In this document: one piece after another, positions 1-9,170 of the stretch
Numbering within the stretch: the stretch's first letter is position 1
Layout of the letters: every line of letters starts with the position of its first letter
NCBI GenBank assembly: GCA_051859045.1
Contig: JBHYGK010000045.1
Coordinates: forward strand, 92,797 to 156,796
Length of the DNA: 64,000 bases
Direction: 5' to 3'
Source: JBHYGK01 sp051859045
GTDB taxonomy: Bacteria > Pseudomonadota > Gammaproteobacteria > Xanthomonadales > Xanthomonadaceae
The notes under the pieces: model-generated
What the model saw: only the letters and a program-made list of their open reading frames with translations
Database searches by the model: none
Told to the model about the DNA's origin: nothing
Translations under genes and position numbers: made by a program

Positions 1-546
1 CCCGCGCTGGCGCTGCCCGAGCACCTGCACCACCTGTTCGTCCGGACCTCGCTGCTGGTGCTGGCCGTGCTCGTCGTGGCCGCGATCGTGGACCTGCTGT
101 TTATGCGCCGTGAGCACCACCAGCAGATGCGCATGAGCCGCCGCGAGCTCAAGGACGAGATCAAGCAGCGCGAGGGCGATCCCGAGATGCGCTCGCGCCG
201 CAAGCGCATGCAGCGCGACATGCTGAAGAAGGTCAAGGCGATCGGCCGCGTCGGCGACGCGGACGTCGTGCTGACCAATCCCACCCACTACGCGGTCGCC
301 TTGCAGTATCGACCCGCCCGGATGCGCGCGCCGATCGTACTGGCGAAGGGCGCGGGCGCCATGGCGGCACTGATCCGCGCACAGGCCTCGCGTCACGGCG
401 TGCCGATGACCCGCGATCCCGAACTGGCCCGCGCGCTGTACCGCGAGGTGGCGATCGACGCGCCGGTGCCCGAGGACCTCTACCGCCGGCTGGCGCCGGT
501 GTACCGCTGGCTGATCGGGCTGCCCCGGCAAAGGATCCTGTCGTGA
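1..546 (+). CDS. flhB: FlhB, flagellar export switch protein (3' end only)
   Basis: The reading frame is open from the window edge, so only the last 181 residues are present. They show the end of a transmembrane segment, a charged linker (RREHHQQMRMSRRELKDEI) and the autocleavage motif NPTH at 277-288, followed by the FlhB C-terminal domain. In the family, FlhB sits in the inner-membrane export gate and switches substrate class from rod/hook to filament after cleaving itself between N and P of NPTH. Asn and Pro are both intact, so cleavage should work. The stop codon overlaps the flhA GTG start (GTGA), indicating translational coupling. The upstream neighbours are outside the window. Confidence 0.95.
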   Translation, partial: PALALPEHLHHLFVRTSLLVLAVLVVAAIVDLLFMRREHHQQMRMSRRELKDEIKQREGDPEMRSRRKRMQRDMLKKVKAIGRVGDADVVLTNPTHYAVALQYRPARMRAPIVLAKGAGAMAALIRAQASRHGVPMTRDPELARALYREVAIDAPVPEDLYRRLAPVYRWLIGLPRQRILS

Positions 547-2618
547 AGGCCCTGTGGACCGAATTCCTGGCCGGCCGCCGCGAGCTGGCGCTGGTGGCGG
601 GCGTGATCGCCATCCTGGTGATCCTGTTCGCCCCCATCCCGCCGCAGCTGCTCGACGTGCTGCTGGTGCTCAACCTGAGCACCTCGCTGCTGATCCTGCT
701 GATCACTTTCTACACCGTCACCCCGCTGAACTTCTCGACGTTCCCCTCGCTGCTGCTGATCGCCACGCTGTTCCGGCTGGCGCTCAACATCAGCTCCACC
801 CGCCTGATCCTCGAGCACGGCTATGCCGGCGAAGTGATCGGTGCGATCGGCGAGCAGGTGGTCGGCGGCAACTACATCGTCGGCTTCGTGGTGTTCCTGA
901 TCCTGGTGGTGGTGCAGTACGTGGTGGTCACCAACGGCGCGCAGCGCGTGGCCGAGGTGGCGGCGCGCTTCACGCTGGACTCGATGCCCGGCAAGCAGAT
1001 GGCCATCGACGCCGACATGAACATGGGGCTGATCGACGAGCACGAGGCGCGCCGGCGTCGCGCGCTGATCGAGAAGGAAGCCAACTTCTACGGCGCGATG
1101 GACGGCGCGACGAAGTTCGTCAAGGGCGACGCCATCGCCGGCATCGTGATCATCCTGATCAACATCGTCGGCGGCCTGGCGGTGGGCATGATCCAGCTCG
1201 GCATGGGCTGGACCGAGGCCGTGCAGCGCTTCACCCTGCTGACCGTGGGCGACGGCATCGTCACCCAGATCCCGTCGCTGGTGATCGCCGTGGCCACCGG
1301 CATCATCATCACGCGCGCGGCCACCGACGCCCAGCTGGGGCGCGAGATTTCCCGCCAGGTGCTGGGCATGCCGCGCACGCTCGGCATCGTGGCGTTCACC
1401 CTGGTGCTGATGCTGCTGATGCCCGGCATGCCGAAGTGGCCTGTCGCGCTGGTACTCGCGGGCACGGTGGCGCTGCTGGTGATGGCGCTGCGCAAGTCGG
1501 CGGAGGACGTGGCCAAGGACGTCGCGGAGGCCGAGGCCACCGCGCAGGGCCCGAAGGCGCCGCCTGCCGACGACATCCAGGCACTGCTCCGGATCGACCC
1601 ACTGGAACTGCGGCTGGGTCGTGCGCTGCTCGAGGCCTTGGCGACGCCGGGGTTGGACGTGCGCGAGCGCGCGGATGCGTTGCGCCGCCAGTTCGCCCAG
1701 GACTGGGGCGTCGTCCTGCCGAAGCTGCAGGTCTCCGAGCTGATGGGCGCGGCCGGCGAGCGCTACGAGCTGTGGGTGCAGGGGCACCGCGCCGGCCATG
1801 GCGAGCTCGTGCCCGATGGCATCCTCGCGATCAACCCAGGCGGCCAGCGTCCCAAGCTCGACGGCCGCGAGACCCGCGATCCGGCCTTCGGGCTGCCGGC
1901 CCTGTGGATCACCCAGGACCAGCGCAGCTTCGCCCGCGGCGCCGGCTACACCTTGGTGGACGCCGAGACGGTGCTGATGACGCACCTGGGCGAGCTGTTC
2001 AAGCGCCACGCGCCCGAACTGCTGACCCGCGCCGAGGTCGAGAAGCTGGTCCAGCGCGTGCGGGCCACCCAGCCCTCGCTGGTGGACGAGCTGGTGCCCG
2101 GGGTGCTGTCGCTGAGCGACATCCAGAAGGTGCTGCAGCAGCTGCTGCGCGAGCAGGTCAGCCTGCGCGCGATGGACACGATCCTCGAGGTGCTGGTGGA
2201 TGCCGGCAAGGGCCTGAAGGCCACCGACGACCTGGTGGAGCGCGTGCGCGAGCGCCTAGGCGCGGGCATCTGCCAGCGGCTGGCCGACGGCCAGGGCGAG
2301 CTCCATGTGCTGACTCTGGCCCCCGAGTTCGAGCGCCAGCTGCTCACCCAGCTGCGCGCCAGCGAGGGCCGCGGCGCGCTGATCAACGACCTCGCCCAGC
2401 TCGACGGCTTCCTCAAGGCCATGGCCAAGCAGGCCGACGCGATGATCGCCCGCAATCTCACTCCCGTGGTGCTGGCGCCCGCGCCGCTGCGGCGTTCGCT
2501 GCGCCAGCTGGTGGCGCGGTCCTTCCCCTACGTGTCGGTGGTGGGCGTCAACGAAGTTCCCACCTCCACCGTCGTGCGCACCTTCGGCAGCCTCCAACCC
2601 GCCGCCGCCGCGGCCTGA
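543..2618 (+). CDS. flhA: FlhA, flagellar export gate protein
   Basis: Full-length FlhA (691 residues, usual size). It begins at a GTG that overlaps the flhB stop by 4 bases. The N-terminal half is a chain of hydrophobic segments and includes the FHIPEP-family signature around residues 145-160 (PGKQMAIDADMNMGLID). From about residue 340 it is a soluble cytoplasmic domain that in the family forms the nonameric ring receiving substrate-chaperone complexes and acts in proton-driven export. Nothing in the sequence looks degraded, in contrast to the rotor genes downstream. It lies next to flhB, as in many flagellar clusters. Confidence 0.97.
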   Translation: MKALWTEFLAGRRELALVAGVIAILVILFAPIPPQLLDVLLVLNLSTSLLILLITFYTVTPLNFSTFPSLLLIATLFRLALNISSTRLILEHGYAGEVIGAIGEQVVGGNYIVGFVVFLILVVVQYVVVTNGAQRVAEVAARFTLDSMPGKQMAIDADMNMGLIDEHEARRRRALIEKEANFYGAMDGATKFVKGDAIAGIVIILINIVGGLAVGMIQLGMGWTEAVQRFTLLTVGDGIVTQIPSLVIAVATGIIITRAATDAQLGREISRQVLGMPRTLGIVAFTLVLMLLMPGMPKWPVALVLAGTVALLVMALRKSAEDVAKDVAEAEATAQGPKAPPADDIQALLRIDPLELRLGRALLEALATPGLDVRERADALRRQFAQDWGVVLPKLQVSELMGAAGERYELWVQGHRAGHGELVPDGILAINPGGQRPKLDGRETRDPAFGLPALWITQDQRSFARGAGYTLVDAETVLMTHLGELFKRHAPELLTRAEVEKLVQRVRATQPSLVDELVPGVLSLSDIQKVLQQLLREQVSLRAMDTILEVLVDAGKGLKATDDLVERVRERLGAGICQRLADGQGELHVLTLAPEFERQLLTQLRASEGRGALINDLAQLDGFLKAMAKQADAMIARNLTPVVLAPAPLRRSLRQLVARSFPYVSVVGVNEVPTSTVVRTFGSLQPAAAAA

Positions 2619-2638
2619 GCCTCTCGCGAACCGATCCC

Positions 2639-3322
2639 ATGACCGACGCCATCACCTCGCTCACCCGCCAGCTCGGATTCGACATGCAGGCCCTCTCGGC
2701 CCTGAGCCAGAACGTGGCCAACGCCTCGACGCCGGGCTACCGCGCGGTCCGCGCGCTGCCCGCCTTCGACGCGCACCTCGGTGCTGCCGCCGAGGCCCGC
2801 CTGCACCACGACGCGAGCGAAGGCCGGCTGATGCCGACCGGGCGCGGCCTCGACCTCGCGCTGCGCGGCGAGGGCTACTTTGTGCTCGGCAGCGCCGAGG
2901 GCCTGGTGCTCACGCGCGCCGGCGAGTTCCGCCGCAACGCCGCCGGCCAGCTCGCCGACGCGCTCGACCGGCCTGTGCTTTCGCACGCGGGGGCCATCGA
3001 CCTGCCGGAGGGCGCCGAGGTGGCCGTCGACGCCGATGGCCAGGTGCGCGTGGACGACGAGGTCATCGCCCGCCTGTTGATCCTCCAGCCCACCGCCACC
3101 AGCCGCCTCGAGCCCGCCGCGGGCGGCCAGCGCCTCGTCGGCGACGCGGTCGCGGCGACCGCGCGGGTAGAGCAGGGTGCGCTCGAGGGCGCGAACGTCG
3201 ACGCGGCGCGCGAAATGATCGCGCTCGTCGAGCTCGGCCGCCACGCCGAGTCGCTGCAGCGCGCCATCTCCGCCTACGACCGCGTGCTCGACATCGGCAT
3301 CAACCGCATCGGCGACGCCTGA
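2639..3322 (+). CDS. flgF: FlgF, flagellar proximal rod protein
   Basis: A 227-residue rod protein. The reading frame is open far upstream inside flhA, but the ATG at 2639, 20 bases after the flhA stop, starts the recognisable protein. The N-terminus has the axial-protein motif (LSQNVANASTPGYRA) and the C-terminus the matching coiled-coil segment (MIALVELGRHAESLQRAIS). These two helices pack together in assembled rods. The protein is secreted by the flagellar export system without a signal peptide and joins FlgB, FlgC and FlgG in the rod. No clear Shine-Dalgarno sequence precedes it, so translation may be coupled to flhA. Confidence 0.9.
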   Translation: MTDAITSLTRQLGFDMQALSALSQNVANASTPGYRAVRALPAFDAHLGAAAEARLHHDASEGRLMPTGRGLDLALRGEGYFVLGSAEGLVLTRAGEFRRNAAGQLADALDRPVLSHAGAIDLPEGAEVAVDADGQVRVDDEVIARLLILQPTATSRLEPAAGGQRLVGDAVAATARVEQGALEGANVDAAREMIALVELGRHAESLQRAISAYDRVLDIGINRIGDA

Positions 3323-3365
3323 CCGCCCCACCTCGTTCCAACGCGCGCCCTCCCGAGGACCCACC

Positions 3366-4130
3366 ATGCTCGACGCCCTGTACATCTCCGCCACCGGCCT
3401 TCGCGCCCAGCAGCAGCAGATCGACGTGATCTCCAACAACGTCGCCAACCTGCAGACGCCGGGCTTCAAGCGCTCGCGCATCGCGTTCGCCGAGATGGCG
3501 CTCACCCCGATGGCCGGCGAGGCCGAGGGCCTGCCCCAGGCCCAGGGCGCGGGCACTAGCGTGCTCGCGACTCTGCCGGTGATGGAGATGGGCGAGATGC
3601 GCATGACCCGCAACCCGCTGGATCTCGGCATCAACGGCGGCGGGTTCCTCGAGGTGGTGGACGCCAACGGCACGCTGTTCTACACCCGCGCCGGCCAGCT
3701 GCGCGTGGACGACGAGGGGCATCTGGCCATCGCCGGCGGCCAGCGCCTGGCGTCGGGCCTGCAGGTGCCGCCGGACGCCACCGGCCTGCGCATCAGCCCC
3801 GACGGCGTGGTGTTCGCCACGCTGGGCGGCGACACCGTCGAGACCGAGCTCGGCCGCATCGAGCTGGCCAGCTTCGCCGCGCCCGATGCGCTGCAGGCGG
3901 TGGGCGGGAACCTGTTCGCGGCCACCGCCGCCTCTGGCGAGGCCACCCTCGGCGCCCCGGGAGAGGCCGGCATGGGTCGCCTGCTGCAGGGCTTCCTCGA
4001 GATGGGCAACGTCGACCTGATCGACGAGATGAGCACCCTCGTGCTGGCCCAGCGCGCCTACCAGCTCAACGCCCGCGTGCTGCAGGCCAGCGACCAGATC
4101 CTCGAGACCATCAACAACCTGCGCCGCTGA
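3366..4130 (+). CDS. flgG: FlgG, flagellar distal rod protein
   Basis: 254 residues, close to the usual length of about 260. The N-terminal axial motif DVISNNVANLQTPGFKRS is nearly canonical, and the C-terminus (EMSTLVLAQRAYQLNARVL, then a QILETINNLRR end) is the standard FlgG C-terminal helix. The ATG is preceded by GAGGA at a good distance. FlgG forms the distal rod that crosses the P and L rings. It is one of the least diverged proteins of the operon, suggesting that the axial structure is kept under selection. flgA follows 3 bases after the stop. Confidence 0.96.
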   Translation: MLDALYISATGLRAQQQQIDVISNNVANLQTPGFKRSRIAFAEMALTPMAGEAEGLPQAQGAGTSVLATLPVMEMGEMRMTRNPLDLGINGGGFLEVVDANGTLFYTRAGQLRVDDEGHLAIAGGQRLASGLQVPPDATGLRISPDGVVFATLGGDTVETELGRIELASFAAPDALQAVGGNLFAATAASGEATLGAPGEAGMGRLLQGFLEMGNVDLIDEMSTLVLAQRAYQLNARVLQASDQILETINNLRR

Positions 4131-4133
4131 CCG

Positions 4134-4823
4134 ATGCCTGCCCTCGCGCTCCTACTGGCCACGGCGCTCGCCGCCGCCGCGCCGCCGCACACCGCCGCCG
4201 ACGTGGTCGGGGCGGCGGAGGCGTCGCTGCGCGCGCGCCTGCAGGCCGAGGGGTTCGAGGCGGAGCTCTCGGCGATGGGCACGCCGCGCCTGCCGCCGCC
4301 ACCGGCCGGCGAGGTGGCGCTGGTGCCGGCGCCCGTGGCCGGTCGCTGGCCGCGCGAGCGCGTGGCGGTGCCGGTGGAGTACCGCGTGGACGGCGAGCGC
4401 GTGGCCCGCGTGGTGGTGTGGTTCTCGCTGCGCCTGCCGCGGCATGGCTGGGTGCTGGCGCGCGACCTGCCGCGCCACGCCCGTCCGGACGCCGCCGCGC
4501 TGGTGCTGGCCGACTACGACGCCGCGCGCCTCGGCCACGAGGGCGAGCCGCTGGCGCCCGGGGCGCTGGAGGGCCGCCGCCTGGCCGTCGCCCGCCGCGC
4601 GGGCGCGCCGCTGCGCGCCGCCGACCTCGAGCCGCTGCCCGACGTCGCGCGCGACGAGCCGGTGCTGGTGCGGATGGTCGCGGGGCGCGTCTCGCTGCAG
4701 GTGCCGGGCCGCGCGCTCGGCGAAGCACATATCGGCCAGCGCCTTCAGGTGCTGGTGGAGCACGGCGAAGGCCCGGTCGAGGGCGTCGTCACCGCGAAGG
4801 GAGTGGTGGATGTCGAACGTTGA
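4134..4823 (+). CDS. flgA: FlgA, P-ring assembly chaperone
   Basis: 229 residues with an N-terminal signal peptide (short hydrophobic run rich in Leu and Ala in the first 18 residues), fitting a periplasmic protein. The C-terminal two thirds match the SAF-like FlgA domain (segments DEPVLVRMVAGRVSLQVPG and IGQRLQVLVEHG). FlgA helps FlgI polymerise into the P ring around the rod. The gene lies just before flgH and flgI. Its 3' end overlaps flgH by 14 bases in another frame. Confidence 0.85.
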   Translation: MPALALLLATALAAAAPPHTAADVVGAAEASLRARLQAEGFEAELSAMGTPRLPPPPAGEVALVPAPVAGRWPRERVAVPVEYRVDGERVARVVVWFSLRLPRHGWVLARDLPRHARPDAAALVLADYDAARLGHEGEPLAPGALEGRRLAVARRAGAPLRAADLEPLPDVARDEPVLVRMVAGRVSLQVPGRALGEAHIGQRLQVLVEHGEGPVEGVVTAKGVVDVER

Positions 4824-5409
4824 GCACGCCCGCCGGGCCCTGCTGCTGGCCTGCCTGCTGGTCCCCTCCGCCGCCTGGGCCCAGGACGGGCGCGGCGACG
4901 GCAGCCTGATCGATCCCGACCGCTACCAGCCGCTGGCGGCCGACGTGCGCGCGCACCGCGAGGGCGACACCCTCACCGTGCTGGTGCTCGAGAGCACCCG
5001 CGCCAGCTCGCGCGCCGGCACCGAGGCGGCCGGCGAGGTGGGCGTGGACATCCGCCTGGCCGACCCGGCAAACACCTGGAGCGCCGGCGCCAACATCGGC
5101 GGCCGCAACCGCGGCGCCGGCGGCACCAGCCGCGAGGGCGAGGTGCGCGCCCAGCTCACCGTGCGCGTGGTGGGCCACGACGGCCCGCTGCTGCGCGTCT
5201 CCGGCGAGCAGCAGCTGCTGGTCAACGGCGAGTCCCAGCGCATCCGCCTCACCGGTCTGGTGCGTCCGCAGGACATCACCGCCGACAACACCGTGGTGTC
5301 GAGCCGGATCGCCGACGCCTCCATCGAATTCACGGGCGAGGGCGTGGTCTCGGAGGCCAGCCGCCGCAGCCTGCTCTACCGCCTGTTCAACTGGCTGAGG
5401 CTGATCTGA
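4810..5409 (+). CDS. flgH: FlgH, flagellar L-ring protein
   Basis: 199 residues. The ATG at 4810 lies inside the end of flgA. The mature part carries the FlgH features (ISPxD-like SLIDPDRYQPLAADV, LVLESTRASSRAG, and the C-terminal ITADNTVVSSRIADASIEF). In the family FlgH is an outer-membrane lipoprotein that forms the L ring. Here the signal peptide ends AWA-QD like an ordinary signal-peptidase I site. The only cysteine (residue 15, LLAC) lies unusually early, after five hydrophobic residues, so the lipobox is doubtful. The stop overlaps the flgI ATG by 1 base. Confidence 0.93.
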   Translation: MSNVEHARRALLLACLLVPSAAWAQDGRGDGSLIDPDRYQPLAADVRAHREGDTLTVLVLESTRASSRAGTEAAGEVGVDIRLADPANTWSAGANIGGRNRGAGGTSREGEVRAQLTVRVVGHDGPLLRVSGEQQLLVNGESQRIRLTGLVRPQDITADNTVVSSRIADASIEFTGEGVVSEASRRSLLYRLFNWLRLI

Positions 5410-6545
5410 TGCGCGCGACCCTCTCCCTGATCGCGGCCGGCGCGCTGGCGCTGCTGCTGGCCGCCTCGCCTCCCGCCGCCGCCCAGCAGGCCGCCGGCGT
5501 GCGCCTGAAGGACGTCGCCCGCGTCGCCGGCGTGCGCGACAACCCGCTCACCGGCTACGGCCTGGTGGTGGGCCTCGCCGGCACCGGTGACAGCCAGCGC
5601 TCCGAGGCCACCAAGCAGTCGATCGCCAACACCCTGCAGCGCTTCGGGGTGAACATCGGTGCCGAGGACCTGGCCAGCCGCAACGTCGCGGCGGTGATGG
5701 TGACCGGCACGCTGAACGCCTTCGCCGAGCCGGGCCAGGTGATCGACGTGCAGGTGGCGTCGCTGGGCGACGCGCGCAGCCTCTCGGGCGGCACGCTGAT
5801 CGTGACCCCGCTGTACGGCCCGGACGAGCGCCTGTACGCGCTGGCGCAGGGCGCGATCTCGGTGGGCGGCTACCAGTTCGAGGCCCCCGGGCAGCTCGAG
5901 CAGCGCAACCATCCCACCGCCGGGCGCGTGCCCAACGGCGCCACCATCGAGCGTGCCGCGCCGCTGCTGGCCAGCGGCCCCGACGGCGGGCTCGACGTGC
6001 TGCTGGGCGAGCCCGACTTCACCTCGGCCGCGCGCATCGCCGAGGCGCTGCGCCGCGAGCTGGGCGTCGACGCCCGCGTCGTGCACGCCGGCAAGGTGCG
6101 GGTGGCCGCCGGGGACGTGGCCGAGGACGGCGCGATGGAGCTCATCGCCCGGCTCGAGAACACCATCGTGGTGCCCGACGGCCTGGCGCGCGTGGTCATC
6201 AACGAGCGCACCGGCACCATCGTCGCCGGCGGCGACGTGCGCCTGGGCGCGGTCAGCGTCTCGCACGGCAACCTGCGCGTGGAGATCCGCACCGAGTACC
6301 AGGTGTCGCAGCCCAACGGCCTGCTGATCGAGCCGGGCCCCGGCGTGCGCACCGCGGTGGTCCCGCAGCCGCAGCTGCGCGTCGAGGAGGAGGCCCCGCG
6401 CAGCGTGGGCGTGCCCGCCGGCGCCACCGTCGACGAGCTGGTGGACGCACTGTACGGCGTGCGCCTGTCCACCCGCGACGTCATCACCATCCTGCAGTCC
6501 GTGAAGGCCGCCGGCGCCCTGCACGGCGAGCTCGTCATCCAGTGA
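5409..6545 (+). CDS. flgI: FlgI, flagellar P-ring protein
   Basis: 378 residues, usual length. A clear Sec signal peptide (MRATLSLIAAGALALLLAA) precedes VRLKDVARVAGVRDNPLTG, the typical FlgI start. GYGLVVGLAGTGDS, the peptidoglycan-ring core and the C-terminal end (VDALYGVRLSTRDVITILQ) are well preserved. FlgI forms the periplasmic bushing around the rod. The ATG shares one base with the flgH stop (TGATG). In many clusters flgJ follows; here the next gene is flgB instead. Confidence 0.97.
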   Translation: MRATLSLIAAGALALLLAASPPAAAQQAAGVRLKDVARVAGVRDNPLTGYGLVVGLAGTGDSQRSEATKQSIANTLQRFGVNIGAEDLASRNVAAVMVTGTLNAFAEPGQVIDVQVASLGDARSLSGGTLIVTPLYGPDERLYALAQGAISVGGYQFEAPGQLEQRNHPTAGRVPNGATIERAAPLLASGPDGGLDVLLGEPDFTSAARIAEALRRELGVDARVVHAGKVRVAAGDVAEDGAMELIARLENTIVVPDGLARVVINERTGTIVAGGDVRLGAVSVSHGNLRVEIRTEYQVSQPNGLLIEPGPGVRTAVVPQPQLRVEEEAPRSVGVPAGATVDELVDALYGVRLSTRDVITILQSVKAAGALHGELVIQ

Positions 6546-6578
6546 TCGCCCCCATGCCCCCGCTCCCGAGGAAGTGCC

Positions 6579-6929
6579 ATGCCCTTTGAGTCCGCCTCCC
6601 CCGTCGACATGGTCCGGCTGGGCCTCGACCTGGCGATGCGCCGCGCCGACGTGGCCGGCCGCAACATCGCGCTCGCCACCCAGCCCGGCGCGACCGCGCA
6701 GCGGCTGGACTTCGCCGCGACCGCTTCGCTGCTCGACGCCTCCCGCAACGGCCTGGTGGCCGGCGCCGACGTGGTCGCCGCGCTGCCCGCGCTCGACACC
6801 GGCCTGGCGGTGAGCCCCGACCTCGAGGTCGCCGAGATGGTGTCGGCCAGCACCGAGTTCCAGCAGCTCGCCGAGGGCCTCAACCGCCACTTCGGCCTGC
6901 TGCGCCTGGCCGTGGCGGCGAGGAGCTGA
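6579..6929 (+). CDS. flgB: FlgB, flagellar proximal rod protein
   Basis: 116 residues, slightly shorter than typical FlgB (about 130). The C-terminal stretch SASTEFQQLAEGLNRHFG followed by LLRLAV is the FlgB hallmark. The N-terminal axial motif is degenerate: RNIALATQPGA takes the place of xNIANxxTPGY. FlgB is thought to be the innermost rod subunit, next to FliE. The ATG at 6579 is preceded by GAGGAAG. It stands immediately before flgC, the usual partner. Its position after flgI might suggest flgJ, but there is no peptidoglycan-hydrolase domain and the C-terminus is FlgB-like. Confidence 0.85.
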   Translation: MPFESASPVDMVRLGLDLAMRRADVAGRNIALATQPGATAQRLDFAATASLLDASRNGLVAGADVVAALPALDTGLAVSPDLEVAEMVSASTEFQQLAEGLNRHFGLLRLAVAARS

Positions 6930-6931
6930 GC

Positions 6932-7354
6932 ATGGCCATCGACAACGTCCTCGCGCTTCACCGCCAGGCGCTCGGCTTCGAGCGCGCCCGCCTCGAGGCG
7001 GTGGGCCACAACATCGCCATGGCCAACCAGCCGCTGGCCCCCGGCGCCAGCGCGCAGCTGCACCAGGTCTCGCCGCAGGCGTTCTTCGGCGTGCTGCAGG
7101 CCACGCCGGCCGACGCGTCCGGCGAGGCCGCCGGCCTGCTGCAGCGCGCGCCCGTCGGCACCCGCACCGTCCACGATCCCGGCCACCCCTGGGCCGACGC
7201 CGAGGGCCGGGTGCACTACCCGGCGATCGACATGGTCGAGCAGATGGGCACGCTGATGTCGGCGAGCCGCGCCTACGAGGCCAACGTCAAGTCGTTCAAC
7301 ACGCTGCGCCAGATGATCGTGAAGTCGCTCGAGATCGGGGGGCGCAACGCATGA
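6932..7354 (+). CDS. flgC: FlgC, flagellar proximal rod protein
   Basis: 140 residues, usual size. The C-terminal half is clearly FlgC (VHYPAIDMVEQMGTLMSAS, then RAYEANVKSFNT). The N-terminal axial helix is present, but the usual ANxxTPGY signature is changed to GHNIAMANQPLAPG, like the change in FlgB next door. The protein forms the proximal rod with FlgB and FlgF. The stop overlaps the fliE start by 4 bases. Confidence 0.92.
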   Translation: MAIDNVLALHRQALGFERARLEAVGHNIAMANQPLAPGASAQLHQVSPQAFFGVLQATPADASGEAAGLLQRAPVGTRTVHDPGHPWADAEGRVHYPAIDMVEQMGTLMSASRAYEANVKSFNTLRQMIVKSLEIGGRNA

Positions 7355-7686
7355 TCGAGCCGATCGCGGGGATCCAGGCCGGCCTCGGCCAGGGCATCGT
7401 CCAGCCGCTGGCGCCGATCGGCGCCGCCGGCGGCGTCGGGCCGGCGGGCGCGGCCCAGGGCATCGCCGGCAGCTTCCTCGGCGCCGTGCAGGGCGCGGTC
7501 GTCGACGTCGACGGCCGCATCGGACGCGCCGAGGGCCTGCTGCGCGCGGTCGCGGCCGGCGAGGACGTGCCCACCCATGAACTGATGATCGCCTTCGAAG
7601 AGGCGCGGCTGTCGCTGCAGACCGCCGTCGAAGTCCGCAACCGCCTCGTCGAGGCCTACCAGGACATGCTGCGGATGCAGCTGTGA
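7351..7686 (+). CDS. fliE: FliE, rod/MS-ring adaptor
   Basis: 111 residues, normal size. The C-terminal half (LMIAFEEARLSLQTAVEVR, then NRLVEAYQDMLRMQL) is a clear FliE signature. FliE links the MS ring and the export gate to the proximal rod and is exported first. The start ATG overlaps the flgC stop (ATGA). The stop overlaps the fliF start region by 4 bases. Confidence 0.92.
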   Translation: MIEPIAGIQAGLGQGIVQPLAPIGAAGGVGPAGAAQGIAGSFLGAVQGAVVDVDGRIGRAEGLLRAVAAGEDVPTHELMIAFEEARLSLQTAVEVRNRLVEAYQDMLRMQL

Positions 7687-9170
7687 CGATGACCATGAAT
7701 GCGTTCAACGAATGGCGCGCCGGGATGGCGCCCTCCAGCCTCGTCGGCCTCGCAGCCGGCGGCGTGCTGATCCTCGCGCTGGGCGCGGGCCTGCTGTGGT
7801 GGGCGATGCGCGAGGACTACGCGCCGCTGTTCAGTGACCTGGCCGATGCCGACGCCGCCGAGGTGGCCGCCGCGCTCGACGAGGCCGCGGTGCCGTATCG
7901 CATCAGCGACGACGGCCGCCTGATCGAGGTGCCGGCCGCGCAGGTGCACCGCACCCGCATGCGCCTGGTCGGTGATGGCGTGCCGAGCGGCGGTCACGTC
8001 GGGCTGGAGCTGTTCGACGAGTCGGACTTCGGCGTCACCGAGTTCGCCCAGCACGTGAACCTCCAGCGCGCGCTGCAGGGCGAGCTCGAGCGCACCATCG
8101 GCACGCTCGAGGGCGTCGAGGCGGTGCGCGTGCACCTCACCCTCAGCCGGAGCTCCGGCCTGCTGCGCGACCGCGATCCGTCGAAGGCGTCGGTGGCGCT
8201 GCGCGTCACGCCCGGCGCCAGTCTCGGCACCCGCCAGGTTCTGGGCATCCAGCGCCTGGTCGCCGCGGCGGTCGACGGCCTGCCGCCCGAGCAGGTGGTG
8301 GTGGTGGACCAGCAGGGCCAGTCGATCGGCGGCTCGGGCGCGGCCGGTGGCGGCCTCCAGCTGGCCTACCAGCTCGACGAACAGGCCGCGATCGAATCCC
8401 GGGTGCGCGCCCGCGTGGCCGACCTGCTGGCGCAGGGCTATCCCGCGGACGCGTGGCGGCTCGCCGTCGACGTGCAGTTGAACTTCGACAGCGTGCGCGA
8501 AGTGCGCGAGATGCCGGTGGCCACGGGCGCCGACGGCGCCTCGCTGGTGCTTCGCCAGCGCACCAACGCCACCCGGATGGGCGGCGGCAACGGCGTCGCC
8601 GCCGCGCCCGAGCGTGGCCAGGAGGGCGAGGACGTCGAGTACGCGCTCGGCCGCGACAGCGAGGAAGTCACCCGCGCGCCGGGCCGGATCGAGCGCATCA
8701 CCGTGGCGCTGCTGCTGTCGACGCCGCTCGCCGAGGGCGAGGCCGAGCGCCTGCGCCAGCTGATCGAGGCCGCCGTGGGCCTGCGCGCGGAGCGCGGCGA
8801 CCGGCTCGAGATCGTCAGCCTGGCCGGCGAGGTGCCCCGTGCGGCCGTGATGCCGGAGGGCGACGCCGTTTTCACCGACGAGGCCGATGGCGCCGAGGCG
8901 CCTGTGGACGCCGCGATCGCCCACGATGACGCCGAGCCTGCGACGCCGGCGGGCCTCCCGGCCGCCGCGCGGCGTGCGGAGCCCGCCCCATGGACCCTCC
9001 CCGGCGGCCTCTGGCCGTGGGCTGGCGGGCTGGGCATGGTGCTCCTGCTTGCCGTGCTCGCGATCGCGCTGCGCGGCGGAGACCGCCGCACGCGCCTGAC
9101 CCCCGCCGAGCGCGATCAGGCCCTGCAGCGCGTGCGCGCCTGGCTCGACGCGTCCGGAGCGCAGCCGTGA
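7683..9170 (+). CDS. fliF: FliF, flagellar MS-ring protein with a short C-terminal tail
   Basis: 495 residues against about 550-570 in typical FliF. Transmembrane helix 1 is near residues 19-41. The ring-building YscJ/FliF domain follows (YAPLFSDLADADAAEVAAAL; GVEAVRVHLTLSRSSGLLRD), and transmembrane helix 2 is near 443-461. After helix 2 only 34 residues remain, whereas the family normally has a longer cytoplasmic tail that binds the FliG N-terminal domain. The shortening therefore falls on the FliG-binding end, next to a reduced FliG-slot gene. The stop overlaps the next gene by 4 bases. The start is GTG at 7683 or the ATG at 7689, which would remove two residues. Confidence 0.93.
   Translation: MTMTMNAFNEWRAGMAPSSLVGLAAGGVLILALGAGLLWWAMREDYAPLFSDLADADAAEVAAALDEAAVPYRISDDGRLIEVPAAQVHRTRMRLVGDGVPSGGHVGLELFDESDFGVTEFAQHVNLQRALQGELERTIGTLEGVEAVRVHLTLSRSSGLLRDRDPSKASVALRVTPGASLGTRQVLGIQRLVAAAVDGLPPEQVVVVDQQGQSIGGSGAAGGGLQLAYQLDEQAAIESRVRARVADLLAQGYPADAWRLAVDVQLNFDSVREVREMPVATGADGASLVLRQRTNATRMGGGNGVAAAPERGQEGEDVEYALGRDSEEVTRAPGRIERITVALLLSTPLAEGEAERLRQLIEAAVGLRAERGDRLEIVSLAGEVPRAAVMPEGDAVFTDEADGAEAPVDAAIAHDDAEPATPAGLPAAARRAEPAPWTLPGGLWPWAGGLGMVLLLAVLAIALRGGDRRTRLTPAERDQALQRVRAWLDASGAQP

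Noticed and set aside
6579..6929. Reading this gene as flgJ because it follows flgI
   Set aside because: The C-terminal EFQQLAEGLNRHFG segment and the flgC neighbour identify it as flgB; there is no FlgJ-type domain.
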